Source: Dawidia cretensis (GTDB taxonomy: Bacteria; Bacteroidota; Bacteroidia; Cytophagales; Cyclobacteriaceae). From it: 64,000 nucleotides of DNA. Made by a program: the position numbers and the translations under genes. This document shows positions 40,823 to 49,235 of the stretch, piece by piece. The notes beneath the pieces are model-generated. The model was not told where the DNA came from and did not search any database. It worked only from the letters and a program-made list of their open reading frames with translations. Numbering within the stretch: the first letter of the stretch is position 1; each line of letters opens with the position of its first letter. The DNA is taken from the NCBI RefSeq assembly GCF_018598175.1, contig NZ_JAHESE010000031.1, forward strand, positions 1-64,000. Direction: 5' to 3'.

Positions 40823-40830
40823 TATTTTTG
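40823..40830 (+). promoter_or_regulatory. -7 box placed inside the longest possible frame of the next gene
   Basis: TATTTTTG matches TAnnTTTG exactly. Transcription from it would begin near 40837, so the ATG at 40806 would not be transcribed and the GTG at 40842 is the likely start. Confidence 0.5.
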
Positions 40831-40841
40831 AAAAAAAACGT

Positions 40842-41651
40842 GTGGAGTATAAAGACGGATTGAGTATCACCGCGGCTGAGCCTTGGTTTAAAGTAAAGGT
40901 TCAGGTCATTACACGTTACGTCCAATCATTCATTGGTCATGTTGCCGGTCGGACCGGCGAGGTTATTTTAGTCGACCTCTGTGCGGGCAGCGGCCTGTAT
41001 TCGCATGGCCACCAACGAGAAGTTTTTCCCGGCGCCGCCTTTACCCTGATGGGCGAAGAATGGCCTATTTCGCAGTGGATTTTTTGCGAGCCTGATTTCA
41101 CCCAGGCGCAGGCGTTGCGCAGCCGGCTGGCGAGCCGCTTTCGGAACCGAAACACCACCGTGCTCGATTGCAACCCCGGCGACGCCGCGGAGGCCTTGCA
41201 GGCTGTGCTTCCGAAAAATATCCGTGGGGGCAAAGTGGCCGTCGTGTGCCTGGTCGATCCGTTTTCTTTTACTGTGCCGTTTGCAACAATAGATAAACTC
41301 GCCGCACTGAATTTTAGTTTCATCATGCCGTTCACCTGGCCGCTGAACGAGCGAATGAATTATTCCTATTACAACGAGGAGCACGCCGCCACGCTTAAGC
41401 GATTTCTCGGCGTCGGCGACCTGCAGCGGCTGGCGGCGTCTACCAGCAATGCTCAGTTCTACAAGCATATGGTGCGGTTGTATCAAACCAATATGCTGAT
41501 GCTGGGCCTGAATACCGCTTTGTCGGCACACCCGCTCAGCTCACCGCTTATGCAGGTGCCGGCGTATTATGTGGGATTCTTTTCCCGCAAGTATTCTACG
41601 AAGGTGATTCAGCACAGCGTTTACAGCAGCGATCAGATCGAGCTGTTTTAG
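40842..41651 (+). CDS. TcmP-like (three-Cys-motif partner) protein, methyltransferase-like fold
   Basis: A 269-residue protein resembling the three-Cys-motif partner family TcmP. Visible are an N-terminal helix (VKVQVITRYVQSFIGHVA), a Rossmann-type beginning VILVDLCAGSGLYSHG with a methyltransferase-like glycine loop, CNPGDAAEALQ, then VAVVCLVDPFSFTVPF and a long helical C-terminus. Its usual partner, a three-Cys radical SAM-like protein, is not seen nearby. I start at the GTG at 40842 because a perfect -7 box lies at 40823-40830; the upstream ATG at 40806 would add 12 residues. Function of the family is unproven; it is frequent on mobile and defence-related DNA. A free-standing methyltransferase is the alternative. 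Confidence 0.6.
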   Translation: MEYKDGLSITAAEPWFKVKVQVITRYVQSFIGHVAGRTGEVILVDLCAGSGLYSHGHQREVFPGAAFTLMGEEWPISQWIFCEPDFTQAQALRSRLASRFRNRNTTVLDCNPGDAAEALQAVLPKNIRGGKVAVVCLVDPFSFTVPFATIDKLAALNFSFIMPFTWPLNERMNYSYYNEEHAATLKRFLGVGDLQRLAASTSNAQFYKHMVRLYQTNMLMLGLNTALSAHPLSSPLMQVPAYYVGFFSRKYSTKVIQHSVYSSDQIELF

Positions 41652-41667
41652 GCGGCAGGTGGCACTG

Positions 41668-41696
41668 TTGACCGTGTGTGATTTTCAGTATCTTTG
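41668..41696 (+). promoter_or_regulatory. promoter of the DUF3109 gene
   Basis: TTG (41668-41670), 18 bases, TATCTTTG (41689-41696), both matching the Bacteroidota promoter consensus. The ATG follows four bases after the -7 box, so the mRNA would be nearly leaderless. Confidence 0.65.
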
Positions 41697-41700
41697 TGTC

Positions 41701-42297
41701 ATGATCAAGATTGGCGAAGTATTGGTTTCCGACGATGTCGTGGAAAAAGAATTTGTCTGCAACCTGGACAAATGCAAAGGTGCGTGCTGTGTGGAGGGCG
41801 ACTTTGGCGCGCCGTTGAACGAGGACGAGCTTCCGATTCTGGAGGAGATCTATCCGATCGTAAAACCGTACTTGACGAAGGATGCCATTCGCGTGATTGA
41901 AAAACTGGGGACGCATACGACAGATGATGACGGCGATCTGTGCACGCCCGTGATCGACGGTCGTGAATGTGTGTATGCGATCTATGACAAGCAGGGGATT
42001 TTGAAGTGTGGAATCGAGCAGGCTTACCTGGATGGCAAGATTACGTGGAAGAAGCCGATCTCGTGTCATTTGTACCCGATTCGCATTACGACGAAGAAGA
42101 ACTTTGAGGCGCTGAACTATAATAAATGGCATATCTGCTCGCCGGCGTGTGTGTTGGGCAAGGAGCTGCAGGTGCCGGTGTATAAATTTTTGAAGGCGCC
42201 GCTGATTCGCAAGTATGGAGAGCAGTGGTATAGCGAGCTGGAGCAGGCGGTGGAAGAGCGGCCGAAGAAGGAGGAGAAGACGAAGACTAAGAAATAG
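41701..42297 (+). CDS. DUF3109 family cysteine-rich protein
   Basis: A 198-residue protein of family DUF3109. Cysteines are clustered in pairs and triplets: CNLDKCKGACC near residue 21-31, single Cys in DGDLCTP and GRECVY, LKCGIE, ISCHLYP and CSPACVLG. The spacing fits a zinc or iron-sulphur site similar to the YkgJ/Zn-cluster superfamily. The tail is Lys/Glu-rich (KKEEKTKTKK). Start at 41701 is fixed by a promoter just upstream; a longer frame reaching 41659 is not transcribed from it. No signal, so cytoplasmic. An enzymatic role (oxidoreductase or demethylase-like) is only a possibility. Confidence 0.82.
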   Translation: MIKIGEVLVSDDVVEKEFVCNLDKCKGACCVEGDFGAPLNEDELPILEEIYPIVKPYLTKDAIRVIEKLGTHTTDDDGDLCTPVIDGRECVYAIYDKQGILKCGIEQAYLDGKITWKKPISCHLYPIRITTKKNFEALNYNKWHICSPACVLGKELQVPVYKFLKAPLIRKYGEQWYSELEQAVEERPKKEEKTKTKK

Positions 42298-42301
42298 AAG
42301 T

Positions 42302-42330
42302 AAGGCCCCGATTTTCGGGGCCTTTGTTTT
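42302..42330 (+). terminator. intrinsic terminator after DUF3109 gene
   Basis: AAGGCCCCGA (42302-42311) and TCGGGGCCTT (42315-42324) form a 10-pair stem with loop TTT, followed by TGTTTT. Confidence 0.9.
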
Positions 42331-42344
42331 ATGTTGTCTGGTTC

Positions 42345-42405
42345 AAGTCTTCCGACCGAAGGGAGGGCGACTTGGACCTACCCCAATGCCAGTCTTCAGA
42401 CTGGC
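42345..42405. repeat. pair of small palindromes between convergent genes
   Basis: GCCAGTC (42388-42394) and GACTGGC (42399-42405) form a hairpin with loop TTCA; just upstream CAAGTC (about 42345) and GACTTG (about 42370) bracket a second, wider inverted repeat. Two neighbouring hairpins between convergent gene ends resemble a REP-type intergenic element. Confidence 0.4.
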
Positions 42406-42448
42406 GGGTAACCTCGACCGACGCCAATCTAATGGCAGCGTATATACG

Positions 42449-43813
42449 TTATGCAAGACCCAATCGCCGCGATAGGTCGGAGCTGAAGACATCGCGGGGG
42501 TCGTATTTCTTTTTAATCTCCTGCCAATCCTTATGCTGCGGATACATAGCCTTGAAAGTAGGCTCATCTAAGTAAGCATCTTTGCCCAGGTAAATCCGCC
42601 CGCCCATGTCGAGTACCATCTTATCGAGCTTCTGCGTAAACGGCTTCAGCTGCTTTGTAATAGGGAAATCGATGGCGAAGGTATAGCCTTCGAAGGGAAA
42701 CGATAGCAGGCCGCCCTGGCCTTTGCCGAATTTCTTCAGCACGTTCAGGAACGGTACGCAGTTGCTTTGGGTAATCTCGGTCAGGATCTTCCGGATGTTC
42801 TCCGGGCCCTTTTCCATCGGCAGTACAAACTGGTATTGGATGAAGCCGCGTTTTCCGTAGCCGCGGTTCCAGTTGTTGATCATGTCGAGCGGGTAGAAGA
42901 ATTTGTCGTAGTGCGCGATAGGCGCGCCGTTCTTCTGCATGATGTAGAGTGCTGTGTTGAGAATCTTTACCGTCAGGGTGTTCAGCGTGAAGCTGGGCAG
43001 GTAGAACGGTACGGCCAGCTTGGCTTTTTTGCCGAGCTTGAGGGGGTTGGTGCGCAGCTTGGGCGGCAGGTCTTTCAACAGGGCGTGGTTGCCCATGGTC
43101 AATACGCCGCGACCCAGGTTTTTGCCTTTGGCCATGGAGTCGATCCAGGCAACGGACGAACTATAGGTTTGCTCGCTTACGTCGATGGCGGCCAGCATCT
43201 CGTCGAGGTTGCGGGCGGCGACGGCTTTTTGTACGAAGTAGGTCGTCTCGATCTTGCGCAGCTGGAGGGTGGCGGTCAGGATGGTGCCGAGCAGGCCCAG
43301 GCCACCAAAGTTGGCCCAGAACAGATCGGCGTTCTCGTCGCGGCTGGCGCGTACGATCTCGCCGTTGGCCAGCAAGATGGTAAAATCGTAGACGCAGTTT
43401 ACAAACGAACCGTCGGCATGGTGCGCTTTGCCGTGTACGTCATTGGCAATGGCGCCGCCGATGGTGATAAACTTGGTGCCGGGTGTTATGAGCGGAAACC
43501 AGCCCCGGGGTGCGAGGTGGTCGATGATCTCTTCCAGGCTTACGCCGGCTTCGCAGTGGAGGATGCCCTTTTCGGCGTCGAAGGCCAGGAAGTGATTCAT
43601 CTTCTCCATTTTCAGGATGTGATGTTCACGGTTGGTAGCCTGGTCGGCATAGCTGCGGCCGAGGCCCCGCGGCAGGATCTTGCCGGAGTCCAGGGCAGCG
43701 CGAATGTCGCGGGCGGTCTGCGGGTAAAATACCTGGCTGGCAGCAGCGGGGATGTTGCCCCAGCCGGAAAGGGTTTCTTCTGATGATTGCATGGTAAAAC
43801 GAACTATAGACAT
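42449..43813 (-). CDS. FAD-binding oxidoreductase of the DprE1 type
   Basis: A 454-residue flavoprotein related to decaprenylphosphoryl-beta-D-ribose 2-oxidase. The FAD (PCMH) domain contains LPRGLGRSYADQATN near residue 48, PRGWFPLITPGTKFITIGGA and NDVHGKAHHADGSFVN, the latter with the conserved His region (about 115-135). The C-terminal D-arabinono-lactone-oxidase-like domain ends with YLGKDAYLDEPTFKAMYP and YDPRDVFSSDLSRRLGL, also characteristic of DprE1-like proteins. In Bacteroidota the polyprenyl-sugar substrate is unknown. Start at 43813 or the ATG at 43792: an imperfect -7 box (TATTTTTA) just upstream favours the shorter form. Its 3' end lies next to the palindromes. Confidence 0.85.
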   Translation of the reverse strand: MSIVRFTMQSSEETLSGWGNIPAAASQVFYPQTARDIRAALDSGKILPRGLGRSYADQATNREHHILKMEKMNHFLAFDAEKGILHCEAGVSLEEIIDHLAPRGWFPLITPGTKFITIGGAIANDVHGKAHHADGSFVNCVYDFTILLANGEIVRASRDENADLFWANFGGLGLLGTILTATLQLRKIETTYFVQKAVAARNLDEMLAAIDVSEQTYSSSVAWIDSMAKGKNLGRGVLTMGNHALLKDLPPKLRTNPLKLGKKAKLAVPFYLPSFTLNTLTVKILNTALYIMQKNGAPIAHYDKFFYPLDMINNWNRGYGKRGFIQYQFVLPMEKGPENIRKILTEITQSNCVPFLNVLKKFGKGQGGLLSFPFEGYTFAIDFPITKQLKPFTQKLDKMVLDMGGRIYLGKDAYLDEPTFKAMYPQHKDWQEIKKKYDPRDVFSSDLSRRLGLA

Positions 43814-43920
43814 GTAAAAATACGGATTAATCCGATGCGCAACTGTTCCCGGACGTTAACGGAATATGATTCTGTGTGGATACAGGGATTGGTGGATACT
43901 GAGAGGGTTGGAGCGGTATT

Positions 43921-43965
43921 AAAAAAATATGCCCGGAAAACAGCGCAGGGCTGTCTTCCGGGCAT
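43921..43965 (-). terminator. intrinsic terminator after accC
   Basis: TATGCCCGGAA and TTCCGGGCATTA arms with an inner ACAGC/GCTGT stem give a long hairpin (43929-43965), followed on the minus strand by a T-run (43921-43927). It closes the DUF177-to-accC cluster. Confidence 0.88.
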
Positions 43966-43986
43966 TATTCCAATGAATGCTGACGA

Positions 43987-45336
43987 TTACTTCAGCACCG
44001 AGAAGTCAAACGATGTCTCCAGGAACTTGGTGGTGAACTTACCCGACCGGAAGGTGGGGTTGTCCATCAGCGCAAGGTGAAAGGGGATCGTGGTTTTAAC
44101 GCCTTCGATCACGAACTCGCTCAAGGCGCGCTTCATGCGGGTGATCACATCTTCGCGCGACTGGCCGCTCACGATCAGCTTGGCGATCATCGAGTCGTAG
44201 TTCGGTGGAATGGTGTAACCTGCGTATACGTGGCTGTCCACGCGTATGCCGTGGCCACCGGGTATGTGCAGGTTGGTGATCTTGCCCGGTGAAGGACGGA
44301 AGCCGTTGGCCGGATCTTCGGCATTGATACGACACTCCATCGCGAACAGGTTTGGGAAGTAGTTGGTCCCCGAGATCGGCACACCCGCGGCGGACTTGAT
44401 CTGTTCTTTGATCAGGTCGTAGTCGGTCACTTCTTCGGTGATGGGGTGCTCTACCTGAATCCGGGTGTTCATTTCCATGAAGTAGAAGTTGCCGTGCTTG
44501 TCTACGAGGAACTCGATGGTGCCGGCACCTTCATAGTTGATCGCTTTGGCGCCGCGGATGGCCGCTTCCCCCATGCGCTCACGCAGCTCCTGGCTGACGA
44601 CCGGCGACGGGGTTTCTTCCACCAGCTTCTGGTGACGGCGTTGCACCGAGCAGTCGCGCTCCGACAAGTGGCATACTTTTCCGTATTGATCGCCCATCAC
44701 CTGGATTTCAATGTGACGGGGCTCTTCTACAAATTTCTCGAGGTACAGACCGTCGTTGCCAAAGGAGGCTGCGGCTTCGCGCTTAGCGTCGTCCCAGGCC
44801 TTCTGAAACTCCGACTCGCTGTTGATAATCCGCATGCCTTTGCCACCACCACCGGCAGTAGCCTTGACAATTACGGGATAGCCCATCTCGTTCGACTGGC
44901 GGATACCTTCCTCCACAGACTCCAGCAGGCCGTCCGAACCGGGAATGGTGGGTACGCCGGCGCGTTTCATCGTTTCTTTTGCCGTGGCCTTATCGCCCAT
45001 GGCATTGATCATGGCCGGTGTAGGGCCGATGAACTTGATGCCGTACTCGTGGCAGATGGCCGAGAACTCGGCGCGCTCCGACAGGAAGCCGTAGCCCGGG
45101 TGGATCGCGTCGGCATTAGTGATCTCTGCCGCGGAGATGATCCGCGGTATGTTGAGGTAGGAGTCTTTGCTGGGGGCATCTCCTATACAAACCGCCTCGT
45201 CGGCAAAGCGAACGTGGAGGCTTTCACGATCGGCTGTAGAGTATACCGCCACCGTTTTGATCCCCATTTCCTTGCAGGTACGGATAACGCGCAGGGCGAT
45301 CTCGCCGCGGTTTGCTATCAGAATTTTTTTAAACAT
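43987..45336 (-). CDS. accC: acetyl-CoA carboxylase, biotin carboxylase subunit
   Basis: A 449-residue ATP-grasp enzyme that carboxylates the biotin on AccB with bicarbonate and ATP, first half-reaction of malonyl-CoA formation. Starts [20 protein letters not shown], followed by [13 protein letters not shown], the glycine-rich ATP loop [13 protein letters not shown] (about 160-172), [15 protein letters not shown] and the catalytic [16 protein letters not shown] (about 288-303). Length normal. It is 101 bases after accB, with a large inverted repeat between them that could act as an attenuator or processing site. Confidence 0.97.
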   Translation of the reverse strand: MFKKILIANRGEIALRVIRTCKEMGIKTVAVYSTADRESLHVRFADEAVCIGDAPSKDSYLNIPRIISAAEITNADAIHPGYGFLSERAEFSAICHEYGIKFIGPTPAMINAMGDKATAKETMKRAGVPTIPGSDGLLESVEEGIRQSNEMGYPVIVKATAGGGGKGMRIINSESEFQKAWDDAKREAAASFGNDGLYLEKFVEEPRHIEIQVMGDQYGKVCHLSERDCSVQRRHQKLVEETPSPVVSQELRERMGEAAIRGAKAINYEGAGTIEFLVDKHGNFYFMEMNTRIQVEHPITEEVTDYDLIKEQIKSAAGVPISGTNYFPNLFAMECRINAEDPANGFRPSPGKITNLHIPGGHGIRVDSHVYAGYTIPPNYDSMIAKLIVSGQSREDVITRMKRALSEFVIEGVKTTIPFHLALMDNPTFRSGKFTTKFLETSFDFSVLK

Positions 45337-45366
45337 AGTATTCTACTGCGTTCTAGGTTAAAAATG

Positions 45367-45422
45367 CAAGGTTCAAAGCGTCACGCACGGCACAATAGGT
45401 GTGGCGTTGGCTTTGAACCTTG
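45367..45422 (-). repeat. 13-base inverted repeat between accB and accC
   Basis: CAAGGTTCAAAGC (45367-45379) and GCTTTGAACCTTG (45410-45422) are perfectly complementary around a 30-base loop. On the minus strand the stem is followed by a short ATTTTT, so it may act as a weak terminator or RNA processing signal between the two cotranscribed subunit genes. Confidence 0.65.
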
Positions 45423-45437
45423 ATTCAGTCAACTGAA

Positions 45438-46016
45438 TTAATCCGGCTCTACTACGAAGAGAACCTGGTCGTATTCTACCGGCGAGGAGTTTTCCACCAT
45501 TACCTTTACAATGGTACCGGATACTTCGGACTCGATCTCGTTGAAAAGCTTCATGGCTTCGATGATGCAGACGGTCTGTCCTTTTGATACTTTGTCGCCG
45601 ACCGAAACGAAGGAAGGAGATTCGGGGTTGGACGAGCGGTAGAAGGTACCGATCATAGGCGACTTAATGTCGATGGTATTTTTACCGCTGGCGACAGGGG
45701 CAGCCTCGGCGCGCGGTGCGGATACAGGTGCCACGGCAGCTTGTGCAACGGGAGCGGCGGCAGGCGCTGCGGCTACGGTCGGTGCCATGACAGGGGTAGA
45801 TTTAAATACCTTCTGATCGGGCTCGCGCTTTACGTGCAGCTTCAGCTCTTTGGTTTCAATGTTTACTTCGTTGAGGCCTGTCGTAGAAATAAAGTCGATC
45901 AGGTCGCGGATTTCAGATGTCTTCATAGTTTGGTTCGATGAACCGGATTCTGCGCGTGCCGGCTGGGGTTTAGCCGCTGACTTCGCGGGGGTTTTGGTTG
46001 CACGGGTTTTGCTCAT
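45438..46016 (-). CDS. accB: acetyl-CoA carboxylase, biotin carboxyl carrier protein
   Basis: A 192-residue carrier whose biotinylated lysine shuttles carboxyl groups between AccC and the carboxyltransferase. The biotinyl domain forms the last 80 residues; the target Lys lies in [12 protein letters not shown]. The usual family start is [18 protein letters not shown], with an Ala/Pro-rich hinge in the middle ([16 protein letters not shown]). Here 30 further residues ([18 protein letters not shown] and so on) precede it; an internal ATG at 45926 would remove them. Because Efp ends ten bases upstream, the longer start at 46016 is possible through coupling, but it is less certain. Length otherwise normal. 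Confidence 0.94.
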   Translation of the reverse strand: MSKTRATKTPAKSAAKPQPARAESGSSNQTMKTSEIRDLIDFISTTGLNEVNIETKELKLHVKREPDQKVFKSTPVMAPTVAAAPAAAPVAQAAVAPVSAPRAEAAPVASGKNTIDIKSPMIGTFYRSSNPESPSFVSVGDKVSKGQTVCIIEAMKLFNEIESEVSGTIVKVMVENSSPVEYDQVLFVVEPD

Positions 46017-46025
46017 GGCTCCGAA

Positions 46026-46589
46026 TTATTTTACACGTTCTACATAGGCACCAGTATAAGTCTCGATCTTGATCTTATCGCCGGTGTTGACAAAAAGCGG
46101 AACACGGATCTCTACGCCGTTTTCCAGTGTGGCAGGTTTGAGTGTACGGGTGGCAGTGTCGCCTTGCATGCCGGGCTCGGTATATTGAATTTCCACGATC
46201 ACGTGCGTGGGAGCTTCGGCGGTAATCGCAGTCTCGCCGTTTTCAAAAGCGATCAACAACGTCACCTCTTCTTTGATGAACTTTACAGCTTCACCGAGCA
46301 AGGCTTTGTCCAGGTAAATCTGGTCGAAGGTCACTTTATCCATACACACCAGGCTGTCACCATCAGCGTACAGATATTGATATTCTTTGGTCTCGACCCG
46401 CAGAATCTCTACTTCTTCGCCTGGGCGGAAACGGTTCTCTGCCACTTTACCATTGCGTACGTTACGCATCTTGATTTGGTAAAATGCGCGCAAGTTACCG
46501 GGAGTGCGGTGTTGGAGTTCTTCCACCTGCACCACCTCGCCGTTATAGCGCATGAAATTTCCTTTGCTCAGGTCTGATACAGTTGCCAT
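46026..46589 (-). CDS. efp: elongation factor P with an unmodified-type loop
   Basis: A 187-residue translation factor that relieves ribosome stalling at polyproline stretches. It has the three beta-barrel domains of the family: KOW-like domain 1 (1-64), OB domain 2 and the C-terminal domain with the signature GDKIKIETYTGAYVERVK. The loop that contacts the peptidyl-tRNA reads HRTPGNLRAF; where the modified Lys (or Arg) of many bacteria stands, there is Asn32. A Lys- or Arg-modifying enzyme is therefore not expected to act at this position. It precedes accB by ten bases and follows fabH by 107. Confidence 0.95.
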   Translation of the reverse strand: MATVSDLSKGNFMRYNGEVVQVEELQHRTPGNLRAFYQIKMRNVRNGKVAENRFRPGEEVEILRVETKEYQYLYADGDSLVCMDKVTFDQIYLDKALLGEAVKFIKEEVTLLIAFENGETAITAEAPTHVIVEIQYTEPGMQGDTATRTLKPATLENGVEIRVPLFVNTGDKIKIETYTGAYVERVK

Positions 46590-46696
46590 AAAAAAAATTT
46601 AGGTCGTTAAGTTACAAATACATTGAGTAAATGCAAGTTGCGGTACCTGGACGCCAGTCGGAGAGACGGTAGACAGGTACTGCAGCCTGCAAATGT

Positions 46697-47692
46697 TTAG
46701 CTGTTATAAGCCCATTTTACATACACAGCGCCCCACGTAAAGCCGCCACCAAACGCTGCCAACAATAAGTTGTCACCTTTCTTCAGTTGCTTCTCGTAGT
46801 CCCACAGCAGCAACGGAATTGTACCTGCTGTGGTGTTGCCGTAACGCTCGATGTTCATCATTACTTTGTCTTCCGTGATGCCTACACGGTGCGCCGTAGC
46901 ATCGATGATGCGTTTGTTGGCCTGGTGCGGCACCAGCCAGTTGATGTTGTCCGCGTTGAGGTTGTTGCGGCCTGCGAGTTGTGCCGATACGTCGGCCATG
47001 TTGGTCACGGCAAACTTAAATACAGCCGAACCTTCCTGGTATACAAAGTGCTGACGTTTGTCTACCGTCTCGCGTGAAGCAGGCATGCGGCTGCCACCGG
47101 CTTTCATGTGCAGGTATGTTTCACCCGCGCCATCGCTTTTCAGTATAGAGTCGACTATCCCTACGTCCTCTGTCGTGGGCTCCAGCAGCACACACCCTGC
47201 GCCATCGCCGAAGATGATGCAGGTGGTACGGTCGGTATAGTCCATGATGGCCGACATCTTGTCGCCGCCGATCACCACCACTTTTTTACACATGCCCGAC
47301 TGGATATAGCTGGCACCTGCCGAAAGGCCGTAGAGAAAGCCCGAGCATGCAGCGCCCATGTCAAAGCTAAAGGCGTTGGTCGCACCGACGGCAGACGCGA
47401 CGATGTTCGCCGTCGCCGGGAAAGTCATGTCGGCTGTCACGGTCGCGAAGATGACGCAGTCGATTTCCTTGGGGTCTATCTTTGTTTTTGCCAGCATGTC
47501 TTTGACCGCGGCAATGCCGAGTACCGAAACGCCCTGGTTTTCGCCTTTCAAGATGCGTCGCTCTTTAATACCGGTGCGGGAGGTGATCCACTCGTCCGTG
47601 GTCTCCACCATGGTCTCCAGTTCCTGGTTGGTAAGAATATATTCCGGAACATATCCGCCTACGCCGGTGATCGCTGCTCTTATGCTTGTCAT
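46697..47692 (-). CDS. fabH: 3-oxoacyl-[acyl-carrier-protein] synthase III
   Basis: A 331-residue condensing enzyme that starts fatty acid synthesis from acetyl-CoA (or a branched primer) and malonyl-ACP. The catalytic Cys lies in [13 protein letters not shown] (about residue 113), the His in VPHQANKRI (about 255) and the Asn in [14 protein letters not shown] (about 285). [13 protein letters not shown] and [11 protein letters not shown] are further signatures. Branched-chain primer use is common in this phylum but cannot be read from sequence. Normally plsX stands between rpmF and fabH; here it is missing and a terminator-like hairpin occupies the gap. Confidence 0.97.
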   Translation of the reverse strand: MTSIRAAITGVGGYVPEYILTNQELETMVETTDEWITSRTGIKERRILKGENQGVSVLGIAAVKDMLAKTKIDPKEIDCVIFATVTADMTFPATANIVASAVGATNAFSFDMGAACSGFLYGLSAGASYIQSGMCKKVVVIGGDKMSAIMDYTDRTTCIIFGDGAGCVLLEPTTEDVGIVDSILKSDGAGETYLHMKAGGSRMPASRETVDKRQHFVYQEGSAVFKFAVTNMADVSAQLAGRNNLNADNINWLVPHQANKRIIDATAHRVGITEDKVMMNIERYGNTTAGTIPLLLWDYEKQLKKGDNLLLAAFGGGFTWGAVYVKWAYNS

Positions 47693-47702
47693 AGAAATAG
47701 TT

Positions 47703-47730
47703 AAAAAAGAAAAAGCCCGGTGCCAGGGGC
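47703..47730 (-). terminator. terminator-like hairpin between rpmF and fabH
   Basis: On the minus strand GCCC and GGGC (47715-47730) pair around an eight-base loop, followed by TTTTTCTTTTTT. The stem is short but the T-run is excellent. It could separate the DUF177-rpmF transcript from fabH. Confidence 0.5.
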
Positions 47731-47863
47731 ATCGAGCATTTGATTGTATTCGTTAGTAATCTCGTGAGAGAGATGCATAGTACAGGTACCTTTACCCGGC
47801 ATGATACATGTCGCCCGAAGGTGGACGAACGGATGTTTCCCGAGTATCGGCCCGTTCATGCAA

Positions 47864-48055
47864 TTACGCCAGAACTTCTTTTTCCATCACCACTCTACCG
47901 TTGTAGTAAAGCTTGCCTTCGTGCCAGAAAGCACGGTGAGGAAGGTGATTTTCTCCCGTGGTAGGACACACAGCCAGTTGCTTAGCAGTAGCTTTGTAAT
48001 GTGTTCTTCTCTTATCCCGGCGGGTTTTCGAGGTTTTTCGCTTCGGATTCGGCAT
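47864..48055 (-). CDS. rpmF: 50S ribosomal protein L32
   Basis: A 63-residue ribosomal protein of the large subunit. It begins [20 protein letters not shown], the invariant L32 N-terminus; a single Cys ([15 protein letters not shown]) remains of the zinc-ribbon found in some versions. It follows DUF177 by 13 bases, the usual arrangement in most bacteria. The spacing to fabH (171 bases) is where plsX would be expected. Confidence 0.97.
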   Translation of the reverse strand: MPNPKRKTSKTRRDKRRTHYKATAKQLAVCPTTGENHLPHRAFWHEGKLYYNGRVVMEKEVLA

Positions 48056-48068
48056 AGTCTAAAACAGT

Positions 48069-48620
48069 TTATTTTAATTTCTTCAATATGTCCCAGCGGG
48101 GGTCAGTCGCATCGTCGTCGTCGTCGGTGCCATCATCGCTTTTGGTCTCGGACGTGTAGACAAGCTTGCCTGCCGCATTTTCTTCCTCCTCGTCCCAGGT
48201 TTCATGTTGAAACTTCGGGTGGAGCTTTTTCATCGGTACCGCCAGGGCGATAAACTCGTACAGGTAGTGTCCCAGTTCGAGTGTTGCCGTATCCCGGTGG
48301 ATCATGACGATCTCATCGCTCATCTCCTCGTCCTTGTCCCCGAACTTGAAAACAATCTCGCGACGGCTTTCAATCGGGTATTCAAACGGCTCGAGACTGC
48401 GGTCGCACACCAACGTGGCGGCTCCCTTCAAAACAAACTCGGCGCCGATGAACGTCTCGTGTTTGTCCAGCGTCACCTCCGCACGAAAATGTCCCTGCGA
48501 AACCAGGTTCTCTGTTCCGTACTCCCTGAAGAACGCATCACCGAGCTCGTATTCAAACTGGTGCTTTTTGTTGCTCAGGCCAATGATATTGACGCTGTAA
48601 ATTCCCAAAACAAGGCCCAA
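48069..48620 (-). CDS. DUF177 (YceD-type) protein
   Basis: A 183-residue member of the DUF177/YceD family, which in other organisms is linked to 23S rRNA accumulation and is encoded next to rpmF. The middle part contains the conserved cysteine motif region LVCDRSLEPFEYPIES (the family usually has two Cys; here one), an acidic segment EEEENAAG and a C-terminus ending DPRWDILKKLK, typical of Bacteroidota members. The start is a TTG at 48620 or at 48608 (giving LGIYSVNIIGLS); no ATG fits. A perfect -7 box lies just upstream. Cytoplasmic. Confidence 0.85.
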   Translation of the reverse strand: MGLVLGIYSVNIIGLSNKKHQFEYELGDAFFREYGTENLVSQGHFRAEVTLDKHETFIGAEFVLKGAATLVCDRSLEPFEYPIESRREIVFKFGDKDEEMSDEIVMIHRDTATLELGHYLYEFIALAVPMKKLHPKFQHETWDEEEENAAGKLVYTSETKSDDGTDDDDDATDPRWDILKKLK

Positions 48621-48643
48621 AAGGCGTTTTAAAAATTAGTCGG

Positions 48644-48651
48644 CAAATTTA
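48644..48651 (-). promoter_or_regulatory. -7 box upstream of the DUF177-rpmF transcript
   Basis: TAAATTTG on the minus strand matches TAnnTTTG exactly. Transcription would start near 48637, consistent with either TTG start codon. Confidence 0.5.
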
Positions 48652-48754
48652 GGATAATTAATTACAATCTGCACCGCAGGGAGGATACATTTTCAGAAAA
48701 GGTGCAGGATGGCGGTTTTGAGGCCGCCAGGGCAGTATTTAGAGGCAAAAAAGG

Positions 48755-49144
48755 TTAGCTCAGGAAATCACGAAGCACGATCTCGCGGAACTCCGTGCGT
48801 GTCTTGGTCTCGTAGTGCTCTATTATGTAATCGATCACGCCCTTCTTAAAGCCGAGCTTGATGGCGATGTTTTTGCTGAAAATGATCTCGCTTTCGAACA
48901 CGTTCTGGTCCACAAAAACCAGCTCCACACTCGACATCAGGTATTCGAATTTTTGGTCCAGGGACAGTGCCCCCAGCGAGTCGATGGGCTCGGGGTTGCG
49001 GATCAGCTCGAGCACGATCTCTTCGGGAAACTTGCGCTCCCGGGCGATCTTAAAGATCAGTTCCCGTTCAATTTTGGCGAAATGCTTGTCGGCCTCAGCC
49101 AGTTGAATAAGTATGTTCAGTTGCTTTTTAGTGACTATATCCAT
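48755..49144 (-). CDS. TerB-like helical protein of unknown function
   Basis: A 129-residue all-helical protein beginning MDIVTKKQLNILIQLAEADK. The LAEADKHFAKIERELIFKIA stretch resembles the TerB (tellurite-resistance B) fold, in which acidic residues sit at the start of the helix pair; the later part (FSKNIAIKLGFKKGVIDYII) repeats the pattern. No catalytic motif, signal peptide or membrane segment is visible. It has its own perfect -7 box at 49165-49172, and ends 103 bases before the DUF177 promoter. TerB-like proteins occur in many regulatory contexts, so no process can be assigned. Confidence 0.6.
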   Translation of the reverse strand: MDIVTKKQLNILIQLAEADKHFAKIERELIFKIARERKFPEEIVLELIRNPEPIDSLGALSLDQKFEYLMSSVELVFVDQNVFESEIIFSKNIAIKLGFKKGVIDYIIEHYETKTRTEFREIVLRDFLS

Positions 49145-49164
49145 TTCAACTAATACTTGAAGAT

Positions 49165-49172
49165 CAAATATA
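49165..49172 (-). promoter_or_regulatory. -7 box upstream of the TerB-like gene
   Basis: TATATTTG on the minus strand matches TAnnTTTG exactly, 20 bases from the start codon at 49144. Confidence 0.5.
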
Positions 49173-49235
49173 CTTAATATTCAAAATAATGGCGGACGGG
49201 ACGGTCAAATGTTAAAAACGCGGACTTAAGTAATC

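Noticed and set aside
44446-45423. 325-codon open frame antisense to accC
   Set aside because: Shadow of a GC-rich coding strand; accC is unambiguous.
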